Below the pieces are notes generated by a model. It was not told the origin of the DNA. It made no database searches and worked only from the letters and a program-made list of their open reading frames with translations. DNA of 64,000 nucleotides from Cylicocyclus nassatus (lineage: Eukaryota > Nematoda > Chromadorea > Rhabditida > Strongylidae), in contig CATQJL010000316.1 of the NCBI GenBank assembly GCA_958299035.1, positions 13,672,347 through 13,736,346 of the forward strand. The letters are read 5' to 3'. Shown here one piece after another: positions 59,351 to 64,000 of the stretch (its first letter is position 1; every line of letters begins with the position of its first letter). The translations under genes and the position numbers were made by a program.

Positions 59351-59625
59351 CCCATCTAATAATTTGAAAATGGTCATAAAAATAATCATGGACATCGTTT
59401 TTGTTTGCATGGTAGATTTGTTCTTTAATTCTTGTTTTTATAATCTTTCATTTTTACGTTGTCTATTACATTCATTATATGTGACGCTATAAATTAGATT
59501 TTTACTAGTACAAGAAAAGCTATCTACAGTGCGTGTAAGTTTTAATTCTGCCGAAGTGCTTGTTATATAAGGTTAATGTCCTACTTAGGTACAATACATA
59601 AACGCACTTTTGTACGTATAAGCTT

Positions 59626-60547
59626 TTAGGTTAGCTCGGAATTTCTCGGACATTTTTAGACGAGATCTGATTTCTCGAAACATAATGCAACTACATCCGA
59701 CAAAGGTACCATTCGATAGAGCAAAGCAAGCTATACAAGATGTTATGCAAAAGTTCGCACCAGCTTTGACCCAGCAGAGGTTTGCATCCAGAATCTGAGT
59801 CGTACTAAAGCCTTGGAAAATTGGGAAAAATTCATATCTTTGTTAATATAAATCCTTCGGGCCTTTAAGTTGTTCAAGCAACTGCACGCTACATTAGACA
59901 CCCATATGTATTATCGCTCTATTTTTCCTCATCTAGAATTGAGAAAACAAGAGTTCTTATGTTGGTGCAAAAACGAAGCTGTGCTGTCTCCACCCATGTA
60001 ATTGTTTACTACAAGCCCTTAAAAGTATAACGGTAAATTTTCAGCTTTGTACAGGCTACAGTTTCCGAAAACTAGCAAATTGAGCTCTCATTACCCGAGT
60101 GTTGAAAAAATCGTAGAATCAATATTTTTTGGAAACTAAGGCTTGCGAAAAGCTATACTTTGAAGGGCTAGTAGTACTAACTTACTTGGGTGAAAACGGC
60201 ACAACTTCGTTTTTGGATGAGCGCGAAATTTTGAGTTTTCTCGATTTCTAGATGAAAAAAAATACAGGAAAAGTACATATGAGTGTCTGATGTGGTGTGC
60301 AAATTGCATGAGCAGTTTGGAGATCCGTAGAGCTTTTTGAACAAAAATATGATTTTTTCCCGATTTTTCGAGCGTTCAGTACGACTCAGATTCTAAGTGC
60401 AAGCTTACGGAGTTAAAGGTGATGCGACATACCGTCTTGTAGGGCTTGCTTTGCTCTATCGAATGGTACCTCTGTTGGATGTAAGTGCATCAGGTTTCGA
60501 GAAGCAGATCTTGTCTAAAAATGTCCGAGAACATCGAGCCAACCTGA
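59626..60547. mobile_element. Complete foldback element of the AGAGCAAAGCAAGCTC family
   Basis: The ends ttaggttagctcggaatttc and gaacatcgagccaacctga are inverted; the arms continue with ctcggacatttttagacgag versus cttgtctaaaaatgtccgag. The internal motif is present near both ends (gatagagcaaagcaagctat and its inverse). Confidence 0.82.
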
Positions 60548-60999
60548 TAGTACGATCCGAAAGTTCGTGCCGTTTTTTGGACCCATGCTCAAACCACTCA
60601 TAGTAAAGACAGAGAAAAGTTGTAAGCACTGATGCAACATTTTAATCTCTTTTCAATGGTTGTGTTCTTGTTCAAAGTCCCTTGCTGTCAGCTCAACAAT
60701 CGGCAAGGATCTCCAACAAATGATTTTTACCCAATTGGAGTTTGAATTTTTCGAAATTTCCATTTTTAACTTTTGGACTAGCTTTGAATGCAATTGAATA
60801 ATCAAGCAAAATGCAGTACATTACAATTTTTTGGCATCTCTGGCTGGCTTCTTAAAATTTTTGAAAATATTGATGCTATCCAATTCTATATTTGCGCACC
60901 TCAATCCTCACATAACAATAAATGACTAGCAGTCAGGGTGTCATTCGGCACTTTTCCTCCTCTTCTGATAAACTTCTTTTCTTTTTGATTTGTATAATA

Positions 61000-61876
61000 T
61001 TGGGTTGTCCCGAAACTTTTGTCGGTTTCTTTCATCGCTCACTAAAACCCACAGAACATAAATTCATGGACGATTTATGTATCATTTGATTCAGATTTTT
61101 ATCCTCTTTCTTGCAGCTTTACTTGCTCTTTGATCTACCCTGTCTTTGCGATGTTATCGCCATGGCTTTTTGAGCAGCTCAGTAGTAGCGCCAAATTTTC
61201 CCCGAATTTTGAAATGTTTTCTTCTGCTGTTTTCAAAGAACGCTAATAACTCTTATGTAGAACAAACCTTCGGCCACATTGTGCTTATTTTAGATTACAT
61301 GGATCACGATTATCAAGTCCTAAATAATTGTTGATATAAGAAAAACCGCGGCTTTTTGATTACGTCTACCACGTTAAATTATCGAAAACTCCAAAAAGCT
61401 GTTTTTTCAAAACAAGTCGAACTTGGTTATGTTGCATAAATAATGTTTATAACGATCAAGTTTCAATTCGCAGAAATTTCGAAAACTTTCATGTTTTTGC
61501 CGCAGTTGAGTGTTTCAAGGCTTCCAAAAATCGAAACCTTCAAAGAAATAATTTTTTATAGCCAACAGCAGATCTGGAGAATCTAAAAACCTTAACTCAT
61601 AGTCCGAGAATTGCTCTATTTGTGGCATACTCAAACCTTTCCAAAACTTTGGAATGAAATTTTTAAAAATTAGCCTAACTTTGAGTAAATAAAGATAACG
61701 GGTGAAGAATAGTGGCAATTATTAAGAAAAACATGCAGAGTTGTGGCTTGTTAATGTAACCGTGAGAAAGAGAAGGAAAAGCTGCATCGGATGCACGTTA
61801 ATGCTCGTTCAGATCTTTATTGTGCTTGATTTTATAGCGGTTTGGAAAAACCGACAAAACTTTCGGGACAACCTAA
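61000..61876. mobile_element. Foldback element, uninterrupted relative of 9667-13811
   Basis: The ends ttgggttgtcccgaaactttt and aaaactttcgggacaaccta are inverted. It matches the outer parts of 9667-13811 throughout and lacks the RTE insertion. Confidence 0.82.
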
Positions 61877-63160
61877 TATAAGAGGATAACAATATAATTA
61901 TTGTTTCCAGATCGTCCCAGGCTGTACCCAGAAAATTTAAAATCCAATATTTTGAACCGATATGCGCTCAACTGCTTACTAAAATCAGCGTTAAGTAATA
62001 AGCTAATTTGTAAGCTCAAAATTCCGGAGATTTGTCTTTGTTTGAAACGGTTGTGTATTCACGACTTTGCAAAAGTAAGAGTTTTTGGAAAAATTATTTC
62101 AAGAAACACTGTATGCTCGTTTATGAAACCAGAATAGCGCTTTATAGCATTTTGTTTGTTCTATCCGACTGCTATCAAAGTTGAAAAAGTTGAAACTGGA
62201 AATTTCAAAAAAGGCCATGCTCAAGATGGGTAAAAGTCATATTATTGGTTGCAGATCCCTGTTGATATTGAGCGAACAACAAGGAAATCTGAACGTATGC
62301 ATAACATTCGGAAACGGACAGTTTTTACAGCTTTTATCTACCTTTTCTGAGTGGTTTGAGCACGGGGATGAAAAGCGACACGGACTTTCGGGCCGACCTA
62401 ATATATGATCATGCGTGTGGGAAGAACTTGGGACAACTGGGGACGGAGTTTGCCATTTTATTCTTTTTTCTTCACTTCTATAAAAAATTAAGAAAAGTGC
62501 AATTGATTGAAAGATGTGTTAAGCACATGCTAGAGAACGGGGAATTTTTTAAGTCTTTTGAGATGGAGATACGATTTCTTCACGGTAGAGTTTGTTTGAC
62601 TGCTATCAGGTTTTCGCTTCAATCTTCATGTGGAGTGCGATTTGCAGACCCTTGATACCCATCCTGTACAGCTTGTTTTGCTCTACCAAATGATCACTCA
62701 GGCCGCTTCATTTAAGGTAAGAAATAATAAGACTATGACTGTAGTAAAATTTTACGAAACACCCTAATATCATGGTTAAAAATCATCTAAAGTATGGGTC
62801 TTATTCAACTAACTCTTATCAAATTGTACTGATTTATAATAATCACCGAAATCATTAGCTTTAGTTTTAGAGCAATAAAAAGATACACTGTGACTGGCCT
62901 TTGCCCACTGCCCTATAAGCAGAAGGTATTTTAGCAGGGCTGCTGCTAGGCTTGCAACAACCGTTATTGGGTTTGACTTGAGCGGATTTTCAGAAAAGTA
63001 AACTTATGAGCTCTTAAAAAAGTATCCTTCCCTTCATGCCCTCTTCTCACTATTATCACCCATCATAAGCTTCTTTGTTTTTTTGAAACAAGAGGTGTGG
63101 CCCTCTTTTATTACATTGATGCATGATTCCTGCACCAAAATAGGAAATGCGCCATATTCC
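61877..63160. other. No gene; stray foldback ends
   Basis: Single ends occur at about 62375-62402 (actttcgggccgacctaata) and 62755-62767 (acgaaacaccctaata), without partners that I could assign. A motif copy (cagcttgttttgctctacc) is at about 62669. Open frames are short and unrecognised. Confidence 0.4.
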
Positions 63161-63161
63161 T

Positions 63162-63994
63162 GTATCCCATATAGGATTCGATATATCATTAAATAGAGCA
63201 AACCTAGCTCTACAAGATATTGCTTAAAGTTTTGCAGCAGCTTTGACTCAAGCCAAGATTGAAGTCAAAGTTGAAAAAGATCCAACAGCTCCAAAAAACC
63301 GAGAAAAAATTGGAAGTCGGTTCAGAAAAATCTTTCAAAATTCCTAGCTTGCTCATGCATTGTAATTTCTATGGGACATACAGTTGCTGTATTTTTCTCT
63401 CATTTAGAAACCGAGAAAATGAAATTTTCATGTTTTTGCCAGTTTAGTCCTAAGATGTTCTAGCACTCACTGACAGTTGTACACTATAGGGCCATAGAAG
63501 CGTGAATGTGAATTTTCAGCTTTTTATAGCAGCTGGTTTACAAGTATCGATTTTCTAGCAACTAGGCAAGGACAATTCAGACAGGGAGAGCAAGATTCGT
63601 CATTTCTCGTAAACTACGTAGCTGTTTTAGAAGGTGAAAGTGCAAGTTTTACCACTCACTTCATGCACTATACAACTGTTAGTGCTGAAACATCTCAGCT
63701 CTAATTTGACAAAAACATAAAAAACTTCGTTTTCTCAACTTCTAGCTAAGAGAAAAATGCTGCCTGCATAGAGAAACGTCTTATACGAAATCACAGTGCA
63801 TGAGCAAGCTAAGAGTTTTGAAGGATTTTCTAAACAGACTTCCGATTTTTCTTGGTTTTTGGGGGGCGCTTGGATCTTTTTTGTTTTTGGATTCAATCTT
63901 CGCTTGGATCAAAGTAAAGCTGCTGCAAAACTTTAAGCACTATCTTGTAGTGCTAAGTTTTCTCTATCTAGTGTATATCGAATCCTATGGGAGA
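63162..63994. mobile_element. Foldback element of the AGAGCAAAGCAAGCTC family, at window end
   Basis: The left end ctgtatcccatataggattcg pairs with the right end cgaatcctatgggaga. The interior arms ttaaagttttgcagcagcttt and aaagctgctgcaaaactttaa are inverted. The motif appears as aatagagcaaacctagctct. Confidence 0.7.
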
Positions 63995-64000
63995 CGGTCA

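Overview
The window is AT-rich eukaryotic DNA with short (about 50-70 bp) GT-AG introns, an astacin-family protease, and a dense load of RTE, CR1-like, BEL/Pao, Helitron, hAT-like and TA-flanked foldback elements. This mix, and the flavour of the RTE and BEL proteins, fits a strongylid (hookworm-like) parasitic nematode. That assignment is from recalled family resemblance, not from a search. No tRNA, rRNA, CRISPR or prokaryotic feature was found.

Layout. 1-350 is the tail of a foldback element. About 435-6030 (copy A) and 52444-57386 (copy B) are two same-orientation copies of one segment, each carrying a minus-strand astacin metalloprotease gene whose catalytic domain runs into a long Arg/Asn-rich tail built from 62-residue repeats. 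Copy A is open through every exon I could join. Copy B is a pseudogene, with a 475 bp hAT-like insertion in an exon and several frameshifts. 6147-6466 is a large palindrome. 8307-9652 holds a short interspersed repeat followed by a foldback element. 9667-13811 is a foldback element split by a 3.3 kb minus-strand RTE retrotransposon. 13.8-30 kb is mostly gene-poor, with foldback elements, GC-rich MITEs and scattered repeats. 30.3-33.2 kb is a decayed CR1-like LINE. 33.8-38.7 kb is foldback elements and a hairpin. 38.7-40.4 kb is decayed zinc-knuckle (gag-like) sequence followed by a TATA-bearing candidate LTR. 40.4-42.1 kb is a second decayed LINE carrying an exact-looking 247 bp triplication.

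43.0-52.1 kb is a nest: a decayed Helitron interrupted by a short repeat with an 11 bp target duplication, itself interrupted by a BEL/Pao retrotransposon with a 5 bp target duplication, whose 3' LTR is interrupted by an 868 bp TA-flanked foldback element. 57.4-64 kb is a run of foldback elements, several sharing a conserved internal motif.

Only copy A of the protease looks like a live host gene. The rest is mobile DNA, mostly broken. The two protease copies serve as empty sites for each other's insertions, so the order of events can be read directly from the sequence.
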